NCBI GenBank assembly: GCA_031292455.1 | Contig: JARLHC010000040.1 | Coordinates: 1-52,910, forward strand | Direction of reading: 5' to 3' | DNA from: Ignavibacteriaceae bacterium | GTDB taxonomy: Bacteria > Bacteroidota > Ignavibacteria > Ignavibacteriales > Ignavibacteriaceae | Length of the DNA stretch: 52,910 nt | In this document: piece by piece, positions 18,223 through 27,304 of the stretch | How positions within the stretch are numbered: position 1 is the first letter of the stretch | How the letters are laid out: the number at the start of each line of letters is the position of its first letter | Notes under the pieces: model-generated | What the model was told of the DNA's origin: nothing | What the model saw: the letters and a program-made list of their open reading frames with translations, nothing else | Database searches by the model: none | Translations under genes and position numbers: made by a program

Positions 18223-18807
18223 TTATAAAAACAGTGAAGTAAGAATATTTAGAATTTCTTTATGCCCGGTACTTTTCTTGGCAGAATAGGCAAAAAGATT
18301 ATCCCCGTTACTTAGTTCCGGAAAATATCCTTTAACCTCTTTTTTTATTAATGCCAACTCAGACTGGCTTAATTTATCTGCCTTGGATAAAATAACAATA
18401 TATGGAATCTGATTAAGTTTTAACAGCTCATTAAGTTCAATATCGAGCACAGTTGGTGTATGCCTACTATCCACTAAATGAAAAGCCATCATAATGTTTT
18501 TCGACGCATTTAGATAATCTTTTATTAATTTGCCCCAGAATTCTCTTTCTTTTTTACTTGTTTTAGCATATCCAAATCCGGGAAGATCTACCATATAATA
18601 TTTTTTACTAATAAGATAATAGTTAATTGATCTGGTTTTTCCTGGCGTTGAACTGATTTTTGCAAGATCTCTTCTATTAAATAAAGAATTGATAAATGAA
18701 GATTTCCCGACGTTAGATCTTCCACAAAGAATAATTTCCGGAATTTTATTGGATGGGAGTTGAGAAATATTAAATACAGATTTAACAAATTCCTGTTTTT
18801 TTAACAT
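18223..18807 (-). CDS. engB: Ribosome biogenesis GTPase EngB (YihA/YsxC)
   Basis: The 194-residue GTPase helps assemble the large ribosomal subunit. G motifs are complete: G1 GRSNVGKS (29-36), G2 region with STPGKTRSINYY, G3 DLPGFGYA (74-81), G4 LSKADK (140-145) and a late SAKKSTG. The ATG at 18807 is 24 bases past the rplQ-side terminator hairpin. It lies immediately downstream of the ribosomal protein cluster, consistent with its job, and may receive read-through from rplQ. Confidence 0.96.
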   Translation of the reverse strand: MLKKQEFVKSVFNISQLPSNKIPEIILCGRSNVGKSSFINSLFNRRDLAKISSTPGKTRSINYYLISKKYYMVDLPGFGYAKTSKKEREFWGKLIKDYLNASKNIMMAFHLVDSRHTPTVLDIELNELLKLNQIPYIVILSKADKLSQSELALIKKEVKGYFPELSNGDNLFAYSAKKSTGHKEILNILTSLFL

Positions 18808-18820
18808 AGGTTATAATTTA

Positions 18821-18849
18821 AAATAAAAAAGACGCCCGGAGAGCGTCTT
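18821..18849 (-). terminator. Intrinsic terminator after rplQ
   Basis: On the minus strand AAGACGC (18849-18843) pairs with GCGTCTT (18835-18829) around a seven-base loop, followed by TTTTTTATTT. This is a textbook Rho-independent terminator closing the alpha operon, 19 bases after the rplQ stop. Confidence 0.9.
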
Positions 18850-18868
18850 ACATTCGTTAAGAATTAAT

Positions 18869-19357
18869 TTATTTCTTATCTGACGATTCTTCCAAAACCT
18901 CAGCTTCATCAACATTTTGATTTTGTGCAGCTTCTTTTTTAGCTTCTTTTCTGGTTTGTCTTTTTTCTTTCTGTGTTTCAGCTTTTGCATTAGCAACATC
19001 GTTATAATCAACTAATTCAATCACAGCCATTGATGCGGCATCCCCAATCCTATTCCCGAGTTTTACAACACGAGTATAGCCACCAGGTCTGTCACCAATT
19101 TTAGGAATTATTTCATTGAATAATTCTTTTACAATCTCTTTGTCATGAATAACAGACATTATTTGTCTTCTGGCATGAAGGCTATTTTTCCTAGCTTTCG
19201 TAATTAAAGATTCAATATAACTTCTTGTTTCTTTTGCTTTAGCAAGAGTTGTCTTAATTCTTTTATGTTTCAATAATGAAGTTGCAAGAGAGCTTAATAA
19301 AGCGGCACGGTGACTTGCTGTTCTTCCTAATTTTCTATGTCTTACTCTATGTCTCAT
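18869..19357 (-). CDS. rplQ: 50S ribosomal protein L17
   Basis: The 162-residue protein carries the L17 core in its first 117 residues ([20 protein letters not shown], then [10 protein letters not shown] and [19 protein letters not shown]). This is followed by a Lys/Glu-rich, presumably disordered tail of about 45 residues ending EESSDKK; such tails are common in Bacteroidota L17. L17 lies near the exit tunnel. AAAGG is seven bases before the ATG. It is the last gene of the alpha operon and is closed by a strong terminator. Confidence 0.97.
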   Translation of the reverse strand: MRHRVRHRKLGRTASHRAALLSSLATSLLKHKRIKTTLAKAKETRSYIESLITKARKNSLHARRQIMSVIHDKEIVKELFNEIIPKIGDRPGGYTRVVKLGNRIGDAASMAVIELVDYNDVANAKAETQKEKRQTRKEAKKEAAQNQNVDEAEVLEESSDKK

Positions 19358-19378
19358 GAATTAACCTTTAAATCAAAA

Positions 19379-20374
19379 TTATGTGGTTTCTGTTTCTTCT
19401 TTAAGATATTTATCTATGTCCATACCGAATTCAAGGCCAAGGTTCTCAACAATTTCCATTAATTCAGCAAGTGATTTTCTACCGAAATTTCTGAATCGAA
19501 GCATTTCCGATTCGTCTCTTTTAACAAGATCAGCTAAATTTTTAATGTTAGCGGCCTTCAGACAGTTATGGGACCTAACACTTAACTCGAGATCATCAAC
19601 ACTCGTTAAAAGAATTCTTTTAATTCTCTCCTTTTCACTATCCTTTTGGCTAACAGCCTGCTCTTCTTCCTGATCTATATCAAAATTGATAAACAGTTGA
19701 ATATGGTCCCTCATTATTTTAGCCGCTTGAGTAAGAGCATCGTCAGGTGTAATGGAGCCATCAGTAGCAATCTCGATAGTCAGCTTTTCAAAATCATTTT
19801 TATCTCCAATTCTAACATTCTCAACATCAAATTTTACATTTTTTATCGGAGTAAAAATTGAATCTATAGGAATAACTCCTATAGAATAATCGGGGGAAAC
19901 ATTTTCAGCTGCTGGGATATAACCTTTGCCTTTACCAACCCTTAATTCAATATCAAACTTGGCATTTTTATTCAGAGTTGCAATATGTAATTCCGGATTC
20001 AATATTTCAATTTCGGCACTATTTTTCTGAATATCCGCAGCCGTCCACTCACCTTCACCATTAAAAGAGATATCTATTTTATTGGGTTTTTTATTAAGTA
20101 ATTTCATTCTAACCTGTTTAAGATTAAGAATAATTTCCGATACATCTTCAACAACACCTTCAATAGTAGTAAATTCATGTAATACTCCACTAAATTTTAC
20201 AGCAGTAATTGCAGCGCCGGTTAAAGATGAGAGTAAAACGCGTCTGATAGAATTACCTAAAGTAACACCGTACCCTCTTTCGAGAGGTTGGAGAGAAAAC
20301 CTGCCTAAAGTATTGGTGTAACTTGATTCATCAAGAACTACTGCTTCCGGCATTTTTAAATATGAAACACTCAT
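19379..20374 (-). CDS. rpoA: RNA polymerase subunit alpha
   Basis: The 331-residue protein has the alpha N-terminal dimerisation domain (RFSLQPLERGYGVTLGNSIR then RVLLSS) for polymerase assembly and a C-terminal domain (from about 250) with two helix-hairpin-helix turns. The latter are visible as LELSVRSHNCLKAANIKNLA and LRFRNFGRKSLAELMEIV, which contact UP elements and activators. AGAGGA precedes the ATG. It sits between rpsD and rplQ, the conserved alpha-operon order. Confidence 0.98.
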   Translation of the reverse strand: MSVSYLKMPEAVVLDESSYTNTLGRFSLQPLERGYGVTLGNSIRRVLLSSLTGAAITAVKFSGVLHEFTTIEGVVEDVSEIILNLKQVRMKLLNKKPNKIDISFNGEGEWTAADIQKNSAEIEILNPELHIATLNKNAKFDIELRVGKGKGYIPAAENVSPDYSIGVIPIDSIFTPIKNVKFDVENVRIGDKNDFEKLTIEIATDGSITPDDALTQAAKIMRDHIQLFINFDIDQEEEQAVSQKDSEKERIKRILLTSVDDLELSVRSHNCLKAANIKNLADLVKRDESEMLRFRNFGRKSLAELMEIVENLGLEFGMDIDKYLKEETETT

Positions 20375-20409
20375 TTTTAATCCTCTAAAAAATCTTGAAA
20401 AAATACTTT

Positions 20410-21036
20410 TTATTTTGAATAAAGCTCAACTACCAATTGTTCATTGGCATTTAGAGGAACATCTGCTCTCTCAGGAATCTGTAGAAAGGTTCCGGAAAGA
20501 GAAGCTTTATCTATAGATAACCAAGAATATGTATTGTCCTTAACTCGTTTTAACGAGTTATGAATTAAATCCAATTTTTTACTTTTATCCTTAATTTTAA
20601 TTATATCGCCAGCACCAAGAATAAATGATGGAATATCAACAAGCCTTTCATTAACAGTAATGTGTCTATGCCGTATCAATTGTCTGGCTTGTTTTCGGGA
20701 AGAAGCAAAACCGAGCCTATAAACAACATTGTCAAGTCTGCTTTCCAGGAATTTAACTAAATTATCTCCGGTTATACCTTTAAGCTTATTAGCTTTTTCA
20801 AAATAATTTCTAAACTGAGTTTCAAGAAGTCCATATAATCTTTTTATTTTCTGTTTTTCTCTTAACTGAATTCCATATTCTGAAACTTTTGCTCTTCTTG
20901 AAACGCCATGTTGTCCTGGTGGATAGTTCCTCTGCTCAACAGGGCACTTATCCGTATAGCATTTTTGTCCTTTCAAAAACAATTTCTGCTTTTCTCTTCT
21001 ACATAATTTACAAACTGAATCAGTGTATCTTGCCAT
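20410..21036 (-). CDS. rpsD: 30S ribosomal protein S4
   Basis: The 208-residue protein initiates 30S body assembly on 16S rRNA. It keeps the zinc-binding form with Cys9, Cys12, Cys26 and Cys31 in an N-terminal knuckle, then the S4 RNA-binding domain ([20 protein letters not shown] and [20 protein letters not shown]). In many bacteria S4 represses the alpha operon; no such site could be identified here. Confidence 0.98.
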   Translation of the reverse strand: MARYTDSVCKLCRREKQKLFLKGQKCYTDKCPVEQRNYPPGQHGVSRRAKVSEYGIQLREKQKIKRLYGLLETQFRNYFEKANKLKGITGDNLVKFLESRLDNVVYRLGFASSRKQARQLIRHRHITVNERLVDIPSFILGAGDIIKIKDKSKKLDLIHNSLKRVKDNTYSWLSIDKASLSGTFLQIPERADVPLNANEQLVVELYSK

Positions 21037-21055
21037 TAACTAGTTCTCCAATAAA

Positions 21056-21442
21056 TTAAACTCTTCTTTTCTTAGGTGGTCTACATCCATTATGAGGTAT
21101 AGGAGTAACATCTTTTATAGAACTTATTTCAAGACCAGCAGTATTTAATGCCCTAATAGCAGCTTCCCTGCCTGAACCTGGTCCTTTCACAAAAACGTCT
21201 ATTTTTCTTAATCCTAATTCAAATGCTTCCTTAGCAGCAGCTTCAGCCGAAACCTGAGCAGCAAAGGGAGTGTTTTTCCGTGATCCTTTAAATCCATTTT
21301 TACCAGCAGAAGACCATGCAATAGTATTTCCATATATATCGGTTATTGAGACTATCACATTATTGAAAGTCGCTTTGATATGGGCTACCCCATTTGCATC
21401 TACATGTGTTTTCTTTTTTGCTTTTTTTACAACTTTAGCCAA
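21056..21442 (-). CDS. rpsK: 30S ribosomal protein S11
   Basis: The 128-residue protein matches S11 of the 30S platform near the E site: [53 protein letters not shown] and the terminal [24 protein letters not shown]-type site precedes the ATG. A Lys-rich start ([11 protein letters not shown]) is ordinary for the family. Confidence 0.98.
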   Translation of the reverse strand: MAKVVKKAKKKTHVDANGVAHIKATFNNVIVSITDIYGNTIAWSSAGKNGFKGSRKNTPFAAQVSAEAAAKEAFELGLRKIDVFVKGPGSGREAAIRALNTAGLEISSIKDVTPIPHNGCRPPKKRRV

Positions 21443-21467
21443 AACTAAACCTCCAGGTTATCAATCT

Positions 21468-21851
21468 TTATTTCTTAGATGGTGCCTTTTTCTTACCGGC
21501 AACTGTTTTTCTTTTCCCTTTACGGGTACGCGAATTTGTCCTTGTCCTTTGTCCTCTTGCGGGAAGACCTTTCCTATGCCTAAGGCCTCTATATGAACCT
21601 ATATCCATTAGTCGCTTAATATTTTGTTGAACTTCAGATCTTAGAGCTCCTTCTACTTTATATTCCGATGTGAGAATAGCTCTAATTTGAGCAACTTCTT
21701 CATCTGTCAAGTCTGAAACCTTCTTATCAGGTTTAACATTAGCTTTCTCCAGAACCGAAGCAGATACATGTTCTCCTACTCCGAATATATATTGAAGTCC
21801 GAATAAAACTTTTTTGTTTTTAGGCAAATCTACACCAGCTATACGGGCCAA
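21468..21851 (-). CDS. rpsM: 30S ribosomal protein S13
   Basis: The 127-residue protein starts [15 protein letters not shown] and contains the helix-two-turn-helix region and the C-terminal [19 protein letters not shown] then TNSRTRKG block, which reaches the P-site tRNA and the subunit bridge. The basic tail is somewhat extended (KKKAPSKK). First of the S13-S11-S4-alpha-L17 group after rpmJ. Confidence 0.98.
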   Translation of the reverse strand: MARIAGVDLPKNKKVLFGLQYIFGVGEHVSASVLEKANVKPDKKVSDLTDEEVAQIRAILTSEYKVEGALRSEVQQNIKRLMDIGSYRGLRHRKGLPARGQRTRTNSRTRKGKRKTVAGKKKAPSKK

Positions 21852-21873
21852 TTATCTTTCTCCTTAATTAAAA

Positions 21874-21987
21874 TTAACCTTGACGTTGCTTATGCTTTGG
21901 GTTCTTACATATAACCTTAACAACGCCCTTACGTTTAATAATTTTACAGTTATCACAGATTTTTTTTACTGATGCTCTAACTTTCAT
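21874..21987 (-). CDS. rpmJ: 50S ribosomal protein L36
   Basis: This 37-residue ORF reads [20 protein letters not shown] and continues [17 protein letters not shown]. Cys11, Cys14, Cys27 and His32 form the zinc ribbon, so it is the zinc-dependent (C+) form. It lies in the usual place between infA and rpsM. TGGAG precedes the ATG. Confidence 0.97.
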   Translation of the reverse strand: MKVRASVKKICDNCKIIKRKGVVKVICKNPKHKQRQG

Positions 21988-22001
21988 TTATTCTCCACTT
22001 A

Positions 22002-22220
22002 CTACTTATATCTGTAGGTAATTCTACCTTTTGTTAAATCATAGGGAGAAAGTTCAATTGAAACTTTATCACCTACCAAAATTTTTATAAAATGCATTCT
22101 CATTTTACCAGAAATATGGGCAAGAATTACATGTCCATTGTCCAATCTGACTTTAAAATGAGCATTGGGTAAAGTTTCAGTAACAATTCCATCAACTTTA
22201 ATCGGACCTTGTTTCGACAT
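22002..22220 (-). CDS. infA: Translation initiation factor IF-1
   Basis: The 72-residue protein is a single S1/OB fold that binds the 30S A site during initiation. It starts [13 protein letters not shown] and carries [37 protein letters not shown] and GRITYRYK. The ATG at 22218-22220 is preferred over an in-frame TTG one codon upstream. That ATG overlaps the TGA stop of map by one base, so translation is coupled. Confidence 0.97.
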   Translation of the reverse strand: MSKQGPIKVDGIVTETLPNAHFKVRLDNGHVILAHISGKMRMHFIKILVGDKVSIELSPYDLTKGRITYRYK

Positions 22221-22981
22221 CAACTTACCGTTAAAATTTCGGGTTCAAAGTTTGATATTAAAACCGTATGTTCAAAATGAGCAGAAGGTTTACCATCCGC
22301 AGTTATAACAGTCCATTCATCAGAAGTAGTTTTAATATAATAAGTTCCGGCATTTACCATAGGTTCAATAGCTATAGTCATACCATTTTTTAACTTTGCT
22401 CCTGTTCCTTTTTTACCATAGTTAGGTATAGATGGATCTTCATGCAAGAACTTGCCAACACCATGTCCACAAAGTTCTCTGACCACAGAAAACCCATTAG
22501 ATTCAACATACTCTTGAACTGCGTATGAAATATCATGAACTTTATTTTCGCAAACTGCTTTTTCAATCCCGAGATAAAGAGATTTTTCAGTTACTTCCAT
22601 TAGATGTTTTTTTTCATCTGATATATTTCCTACGGATACAGTTAAGGCAGCGTCTCCATAATAACCGCTCTTATTAACACCAACATCGATTGAAATTATT
22701 TCACCATCTTTAAGAATCCTGCTTCCAGGAATACCATGCACAATTTCGTCATCAACTGAAGCGCAAATAGCTGCAGGAAATGCAACTGCACCACCTTGCG
22801 AATAACCTTTAAAAGCAGCTGTGGCATTATTACTCAGGATATAATCTTCAGCAATAGAATCTAATTCTTTTGTAGTAACGCCCGGTCTAACATACTTTTT
22901 AACTAATTGCAATGTTTCGGCAACAATTTTACAACTCTGTCGGATATAGTCAATTTCTTTTTTTGTTTTAATTAATATCAC
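22220..22981 (-). CDS. map: Methionine aminopeptidase, type I
   Basis: The 253-residue enzyme removes the initiator Met from nascent proteins. All five metal ligands are present: Asp99, Asp110, His173 ([11 protein letters not shown]), Glu206 (IAIEPMV) and Glu237 (FEHTVL), plus the substrate His82. No N-terminal zinc finger or SH3 extension, so it is the short type Ia form. The start codon is GTG, six bases after the secY stop. The position between secY and infA is common; adk, often found there, is absent. Confidence 0.97.
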   Translation of the reverse strand: MILIKTKKEIDYIRQSCKIVAETLQLVKKYVRPGVTTKELDSIAEDYILSNNATAAFKGYSQGGAVAFPAAICASVDDEIVHGIPGSRILKDGEIISIDVGVNKSGYYGDAALTVSVGNISDEKKHLMEVTEKSLYLGIEKAVCENKVHDISYAVQEYVESNGFSVVRELCGHGVGKFLHEDPSIPNYGKKGTGAKLKNGMTIAIEPMVNAGTYYIKTTSDEWTVITADGKPSAHFEHTVLISNFEPEILTVS

Positions 22982-22987
22982 GACTCT

Positions 22988-24322
22988 TTATCTACGCCCT
23001 CTCATTTTCCCAGATTTCATAAAACCATCATAATGTCTCATCAACAAATGAGATTCAATCTGCTGTAATGTGTCCAAAGCAACTCCGACAATAATCAGAA
23101 GACTTGTACCCCCAAAAAACTGGGAGAAACCTTGTGATATTCCCCAAGCAGAAACGAAAGCCGGAAGAATAGCAATTATTGCCAGGAAGAACGAACCAGG
23201 TAGAGTAATTTTAGTTAGTATATTATCAATAAATTCAGAGGTCTGTTTGCCTGGACGAATTCCAGGAATAAATCCTCCTTGTTTTTTCATATTATCAGCA
23301 ACATCTTTAGGATTAAAAGCAATAGCTGTATAAAAATACGTAAAAAAGATTATCATTAAAGCATAAATGACTGAATAAACAGGCGACTGGTAATGGAAAT
23401 ATCCAGCCACACCTTGTAAAAATTCATTATTTGGGAAAAAAGATAATACAGTATTCGGAATAAACATAATTGACTGAGCAAAAATAATCGGCATAACTCC
23501 AGCGGTATTTACCCGAAGAGGTATATATTGCGTGACACCACCATAAACTTTTCGGCCAACTACTCTTTTTGCATATTGAACAGGAATCCTTCTGGTTCCC
23601 TGCGTTACAAGTACTACACCTGCAATTATCAGAACCATAAAAAACAGTATGATAAATTCTATAATAATACTTCTTTGCCCAGCTGATATTAATCTAACTT
23701 CATCCAATATTGCAAATGGGAACCTATTAATAATACCTATAAAAATAATTAAAGAAATTCCATTCCCAATGCCTTTATCCGTAATTTGTTCACCTAACCA
23801 CATCATAAAAATTGTTCCGGAAGTTAGGATGAGTACGGTAGATATGGTCCATAAGAAACCCTGAACAGTAGCTGGAACAATTGGAATTCCCTGATATTGG
23901 GTATTCAACAATTTTATCGTGACACCCCAAGCCTGAAGACCAGCAATTAGAACTGTTCCATATCTGGTAAGCTGCGTAATTTTTTTACGACCTTCTTCTC
24001 CTTCTTGCTGCAATTTCTGAAAATACGGAATAACTGCTCCCATAAGCTGCAAGATAATTGAAGCAGATATGTAAGGCATAATTCCTAAAGCAAAAATTGC
24101 TGCATTTGAGAAAGCACCTCCAACAAACATATCGTATAATCCAAAAAGATTATCAGATGTAGCGTGCTTAGAGCTCTCAGCTACCAATGCTGAATCTATA
24201 CCCGGAATTGTAATATGAGCCCCAATTCTAACTATGGTTAAAAGAGCCAAAGTATATATAATCCTTTGGCGGAGCTCATGAATCTTAAAGATATTTCTGA
24301 AAGTTTCTGTAAAATTTGCCAT
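22988..24322 (-). CDS. secY: Protein translocase subunit SecY
   Basis: The 444-residue membrane protein is the channel of the Sec translocon. Ten hydrophobic segments can be traced. Family blocks are FSNAAIFALGIMPYISASII, QQEGEEGRKKITQLTRYG (cytosolic loop), QGTRRIPVQYAKRVVG and, near the end, GTSLLIIVGVALDTLQQIES. The plug region follows the first helix. It sits in the spc operon after rplO; its partner secE is in this window at 49146. Confidence 0.98.
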   Translation of the reverse strand: MANFTETFRNIFKIHELRQRIIYTLALLTIVRIGAHITIPGIDSALVAESSKHATSDNLFGLYDMFVGGAFSNAAIFALGIMPYISASIILQLMGAVIPYFQKLQQEGEEGRKKITQLTRYGTVLIAGLQAWGVTIKLLNTQYQGIPIVPATVQGFLWTISTVLILTSGTIFMMWLGEQITDKGIGNGISLIIFIGIINRFPFAILDEVRLISAGQRSIIIEFIILFFMVLIIAGVVLVTQGTRRIPVQYAKRVVGRKVYGGVTQYIPLRVNTAGVMPIIFAQSIMFIPNTVLSFFPNNEFLQGVAGYFHYQSPVYSVIYALMIIFFTYFYTAIAFNPKDVADNMKKQGGFIPGIRPGKQTSEFIDNILTKITLPGSFFLAIIAILPAFVSAWGISQGFSQFFGGTSLLIIVGVALDTLQQIESHLLMRHYDGFMKSGKMRGRR

Positions 24323-24332
24323 TTATTTCAAT

Positions 24333-24782
24333 TTATATCAATTTAATAGAACCACCGGCAGCTTCAATTTTTTGTTGCGCGGACCGGCTAATTGCATTTA
24401 CTTCTACTTTAAATTTGGATTTTAATTCGCCATTGCCTAATATTTTTACGGGTTGCTTGACATTAGAAATTAAACCAGCATTTTTTAATGTTTCGGGATT
24501 AACTATACCCTTTAATTTATCTGCATTTTTTTCAAGCAAATCTATATTGACAACCTGAGAATATATTTTAAATATATTGGTAAAACCAAATTTAGGAATT
24601 CTTCTTTGAAGGGGCATCTGACCACCTTCAAACCAGGCTTTGTGATTTGCCCCTGAACGTGACATCTGGCCATTCATTCCCTTTGTAGCAGTTCCACCAT
24701 GTCCGGATCCTTCACCCCGACCAATTCTTTTCCTGTTTTTTCTTGAGCCAGGAGCGTATTTTAAATTACTTAATATATCCAT
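24333..24782 (-). CDS. rplO: 50S ribosomal protein L15
   Basis: The 149-residue protein has the Gly/Arg-rich N-terminal extension of L15 (PGSRKNRKRIGRGEGSGHGG then TATKGMNGQ) that threads into 23S rRNA, and the globular C-terminal half (VDLLEKNADKLKGIVNPE, VKILGNGELKSKFKVEVNAI). A late assembly protein. Ten bases separate it from secY. Confidence 0.97.
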   Translation of the reverse strand: MDILSNLKYAPGSRKNRKRIGRGEGSGHGGTATKGMNGQMSRSGANHKAWFEGGQMPLQRRIPKFGFTNIFKIYSQVVNIDLLEKNADKLKGIVNPETLKNAGLISNVKQPVKILGNGELKSKFKVEVNAISRSAQQKIEAAGGSIKLI

Positions 24783-24795
24783 TATTAAACCTTTC

Positions 24796-24981
24796 CTATT
24801 CTTTTATGTCTTCAAACTTAACAAGATGAATGACTTTATTGATCATCCCTCTTATTTGGGGTGAATCGTCATGAATTTTTACCCAATTAGGTCTTCCTAA
24901 ACCAAGAGCTTCAATAGTTAATTTTTGCCTTTTGGGTCTATCAATAATACTTCTAATCTGTGTAACTTTAATTTTTCCCAT
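24796..24981 (-). CDS. rpmD: 50S ribosomal protein L30
   Basis: The 61-residue protein matches L30: KIKVTQIRSIIDRPKRQKLT, LGLGRPNWVKIHDDSPQIRG and MINKVIHLVKFEDI. Usual length is about 59-61. Situated between rpsE and rplO as in most bacteria that keep L30. Confidence 0.97.
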   Translation of the reverse strand: MGKIKVTQIRSIIDRPKRQKLTIEALGLGRPNWVKIHDDSPQIRGMINKVIHLVKFEDIKE

Positions 24982-24992
24982 TCTACCCTCGC

Positions 24993-25499
24993 TTAAGCAT
25001 TAAATAATTCATTTATGGTCATTCCTCTTTTAAAAGCCATCTTTTTAGCATCAGTCAAATTTAAAAGACCATTAAGCGTAGCTTTTACCTGATTATGTGG
25101 ATTGCTTGATCCCAAAGATTTTGTTAATATATCCTGAACACCGGCCGATTCAAGTATTGCACGAACTCCACCGCCAGCTATCAACCCAGTACCTGGAGAA
25201 GCAGGTTTAAGTAGAACTCTTCCCGCACCAAACTTGCCAATAATTTCATGTGCAATAGTTCCTTTAATGATAGAAACATGAACCAGGTTTTTTTTCGCAT
25301 CATCTATACCTTTAGAGATTGCATCTGTTACCTCATTGGCCTTTCCTAACCCAACCCCAACAGTACCGCTACCGTTTCCTACTACTACAATTGCATTAAA
25401 GCTGAAACGCCGGCCACCTTTAACAACCTTTGCGACCCTGTTAATATGGACAACCTTTTCTTTTAAACCTTCTGTTTCGTTCTGTTTTACAGTTTTCAA
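24993..25499 (-). CDS. rpsE: 30S ribosomal protein S5
   Basis: The 168-residue protein carries the S5 N-terminal dsRBD-like domain ([40 protein letters not shown]) and the C-terminal fold ([34 protein letters not shown]). S5 shapes the mRNA entry site and decoding accuracy. It is separated from rplR by a tRNA-Gln gene, so the spc transcript has to be cut by RNase P between the two cistrons if it is continuous. Confidence 0.97.
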   Translation of the reverse strand: MKTVKQNETEGLKEKVVHINRVAKVVKGGRRFSFNAIVVVGNGSGTVGVGLGKANEVTDAISKGIDDAKKNLVHVSIIKGTIAHEIIGKFGAGRVLLKPASPGTGLIAGGGVRAILESAGVQDILTKSLGSSNPHNQVKATLNGLLNLTDAKKMAFKRGMTINELFNA

Positions 25500-25577
25500 T
25501 TAAATCTCCAACACTCTTTTACTTATTTCAAAAAAATGGAAAATTGCAGTTATCTTTAAATTTCCGAAATCATACTG

Positions 25578-25648
25578 CTGCCGGAAGAGGACTCGAACCT
25601 CTACAGACGCCTCCAAAGGGCGTAGTCCTGCCATTAGACGATCCGGCA
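25578..25648 (-). tRNA. tRNA-Gln (anticodon TTG)
   Basis: The minus strand folds as a cloverleaf. The acceptor is TGCCGGA (from 25648) with TCCGGCA (25585-25579) and discriminator G at 25578. The D arm contains AATGGCAG, and the anticodon stem ACGCC/GGCGT has loop CTTTGGA, giving anticodon TTG. The T arm is AGAGG-TTCGAGT-CCTCT. No CCA is encoded. It lies inside the spc operon between rplR and rpsE, on the same strand, with 19 bases to rplR and 78 to rpsE. Confidence 0.95.
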
Positions 25649-25667
25649 AGATAGTTATTCTCCATAA

Positions 25668-26033
25668 CTAAAACTTTAAGCCTCCTTCGCGAGCACCATC
25701 GGCTAAGGCTTGGATTCGACCATGATATCTATAACCGTTTCTATCAAAGACAACTGTTAAAATATTTTGTTCCAAAGCTTTTTTAGCAACTAAATTTCCT
25801 ACTAATTTACTTTTTGCCAAATTACCTTTAGCGCCTTTGATGGCATCTGATAATTCTTTTGATAGAGAAGAAGCAGCTGCTAAAGTTTTTCCGGATCTAT
25901 CATCAATAACCTGAGCATATACGTTATTAAGGCTACGGTAAACCGTCAGTCTGGGTCTATCAGGTTCACCAAATATTTTCTTTCTTGTCTTTAATTTGGA
26001 ACGTAATCTGCTATTATTATTTCTATTTATCAT
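25668..26033 (-). CDS. rplR: 50S ribosomal protein L18
   Basis: The 121-residue protein binds 5S rRNA. Signature stretches are RPRLTVYRSLNNVYAQVIDD, TLAAASSLSKEL, VVFDRNGYRYHGRIQALADG and the end AREGGLKF. The Arg/Lys-rich N-terminus (NRNNNSRLRSKLKTRKKIFG) is normal. It precedes the embedded tRNA-Gln. Confidence 0.97.
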   Translation of the reverse strand: MINRNNNSRLRSKLKTRKKIFGEPDRPRLTVYRSLNNVYAQVIDDRSGKTLAAASSLSKELSDAIKGAKGNLAKSKLVGNLVAKKALEQNILTVVFDRNGYRYHGRIQALADGAREGGLKF

Positions 26034-26055
26034 TTTTAACTAAACTCCGCTAAAT

Positions 26056-26595
26056 TTACTTGCCTGCAGTTTTACCGGCTTTTCTTTGAATAATTTCGTT
26101 AGAATATTTTATTCCTTTTCCTTTGTAAGGTTCAGGTTTCCTGATCGATCTGATTTTCGCTGCAATCATACCCACAAGTTGCTTATCGATTCCTGAAATA
26201 ACAATTTGATTAGGAGTAGGGGTAACCAAACTTATACCATCCGGGGGCATAAAATAAATTGGATGTGAAAAGCCAATATTCAACAATATGTTTTTACCTT
26301 TTAATTCTGCCTTATAACCTACACCAACAATATCAAGAGTTTTCGAATATGCAACAGTAACACCATTTATCATATTTTGAATTAAGGCTCTGGTTAAACC
26401 ATGCAAGGCTTTATTTTCCCTTAAATCATCCGGTCTGGTAACTATTAATTCATTATTATTTAATTCAATTTTCATGTTTGAAGTAAATGTATTTTCCAAT
26501 TCACCTTTGGGTCCTTTTACTTTCACATTGTTCCCGAGAACTTTAATAGTTACGTCCTTCGGAATTATTATCGGTTTTTTACCAATTCTAGACAC
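26056..26595 (-). CDS. rplF: 50S ribosomal protein L6
   Basis: The 179-residue protein consists of the two tandem L6 folds, near the sarcin-ricin loop and factor-binding site. It starts SRIGKKPIIIPKDVTI and has KGPKGELENTF, then VGVGYKAELKGKNILLNIGF and the C-terminal KIRSIRKPEPYKGKGIKYSN. Length is standard. Confidence 0.98.
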   Translation of the reverse strand: MSRIGKKPIIIPKDVTIKVLGNNVKVKGPKGELENTFTSNMKIELNNNELIVTRPDDLRENKALHGLTRALIQNMINGVTVAYSKTLDIVGVGYKAELKGKNILLNIGFSHPIYFMPPDGISLVTPTPNQIVISGIDKQLVGMIAAKIRSIRKPEPYKGKGIKYSNEIIQRKAGKTAGK

Positions 26596-26616
26596 TATAA
26601 AACTCCATTCAATAAA

Positions 26617-27012
26617 TTACCAGATATAACAAACAACTTCACCACCGACAGAATTTTTCCTTGCTTCTTTATCAGTGAGAAGTCCTTTAGAGGTTGAAAC
26701 TACAGCGATACCCAAACCGTTTAGAACTCTGGGTATATCAGAAGAATTTTTGTAAACTCTTAATCCGGGAGTACTTATTCTTCTTAATCCACTAATTGCT
26801 GAAAGACCATTTTTGTACTTTAACTGGACGCGTATAATATTCTGCTTATTATCTTCGACCATAGAAAAGTCTTCAATGAAATTCTGTTTTTTAAGAATTT
26901 CAGCTAAATTTTTCTTCATAAAAGATGAAGGTATATCTACTCTTGGTTTTTTAGCTTTAGCAGCATTTCTAATACGTGTTAAAAAATCTGAAATAGGATC
27001 TGTTACCGGCAT
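26617..27012 (-). CDS. rpsH: 30S ribosomal protein S8
   Basis: The 131-residue S8 starts at ATG 27010-27012 ([17 protein letters not shown]), the family's usual N-terminus, with AAGGAG seven bases upstream. A longer frame from a TTG six codons earlier would run over that ribosome site and into rpsN, and is not used. The C-terminal [34 protein letters not shown] and GGEVVCYIW motifs bind the central 16S domain; in model bacteria S8 represses the spc operon. Confidence 0.97.
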   Translation of the reverse strand: MPVTDPISDFLTRIRNAAKAKKPRVDIPSSFMKKNLAEILKKQNFIEDFSMVEDNKQNIIRVQLKYKNGLSAISGLRRISTPGLRVYKNSSDIPRVLNGLGIAVVSTSKGLLTDKEARKNSVGGEVVCYIW

Positions 27013-27023
27013 TTTTTTCTCCT

Positions 27024-27293
27024 TTACCAACTAGCCTTTTTTAATCCGGGAATTTCGCCTTTCAGGGCCATTTCCCTTAATACCAAACGGGATATACCGA
27101 ATTTACGGTGAAATCCTCTCGCTCTTCCAGTAAACATACAGCGATTATGCAACCTAACTTTGGATGAGTTTTTAGAAAGTTTTTGCAGTCCTTCGTAATC
27201 ACCTTTATCTTTCAACTCTTGTCTCACTTTTGCAAATTTCTCTACAAGAACTCGCCTTTTCTTTTCTCTAGCTATTAAACAATTTCGTGCCAT
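27024..27293 (-). CDS. rpsN: 30S ribosomal protein S14, long zinc-free form
   Basis: The 89-residue S14 starts at ATG 27291-27293 with AGGAG five bases upstream; an adjacent TTG codon is rejected as start. It is the long (C-minus) form without the CxxC-CxxC zinc knuckle, with [20 protein letters not shown] and [18 protein letters not shown]. The choice of zinc-free S14 beside zinc-type L36 and S4 shows a mixed zinc ribosome. Confidence 0.96.
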   Translation of the reverse strand: MARNCLIAREKKRRVLVEKFAKVRQELKDKGDYEGLQKLSKNSSKVRLHNRCMFTGRARGFHRKFGISRLVLREMALKGEIPGLKKASW

Positions 27294-27304
27294 CAAAACT
27301 CCTG

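Noticed and set aside
27013-27030. Longer rpsH starting six codons upstream at a TTG
   Set aside because: It would bury the AAGGAG site that fits the family-typical MPVTDPIS start.
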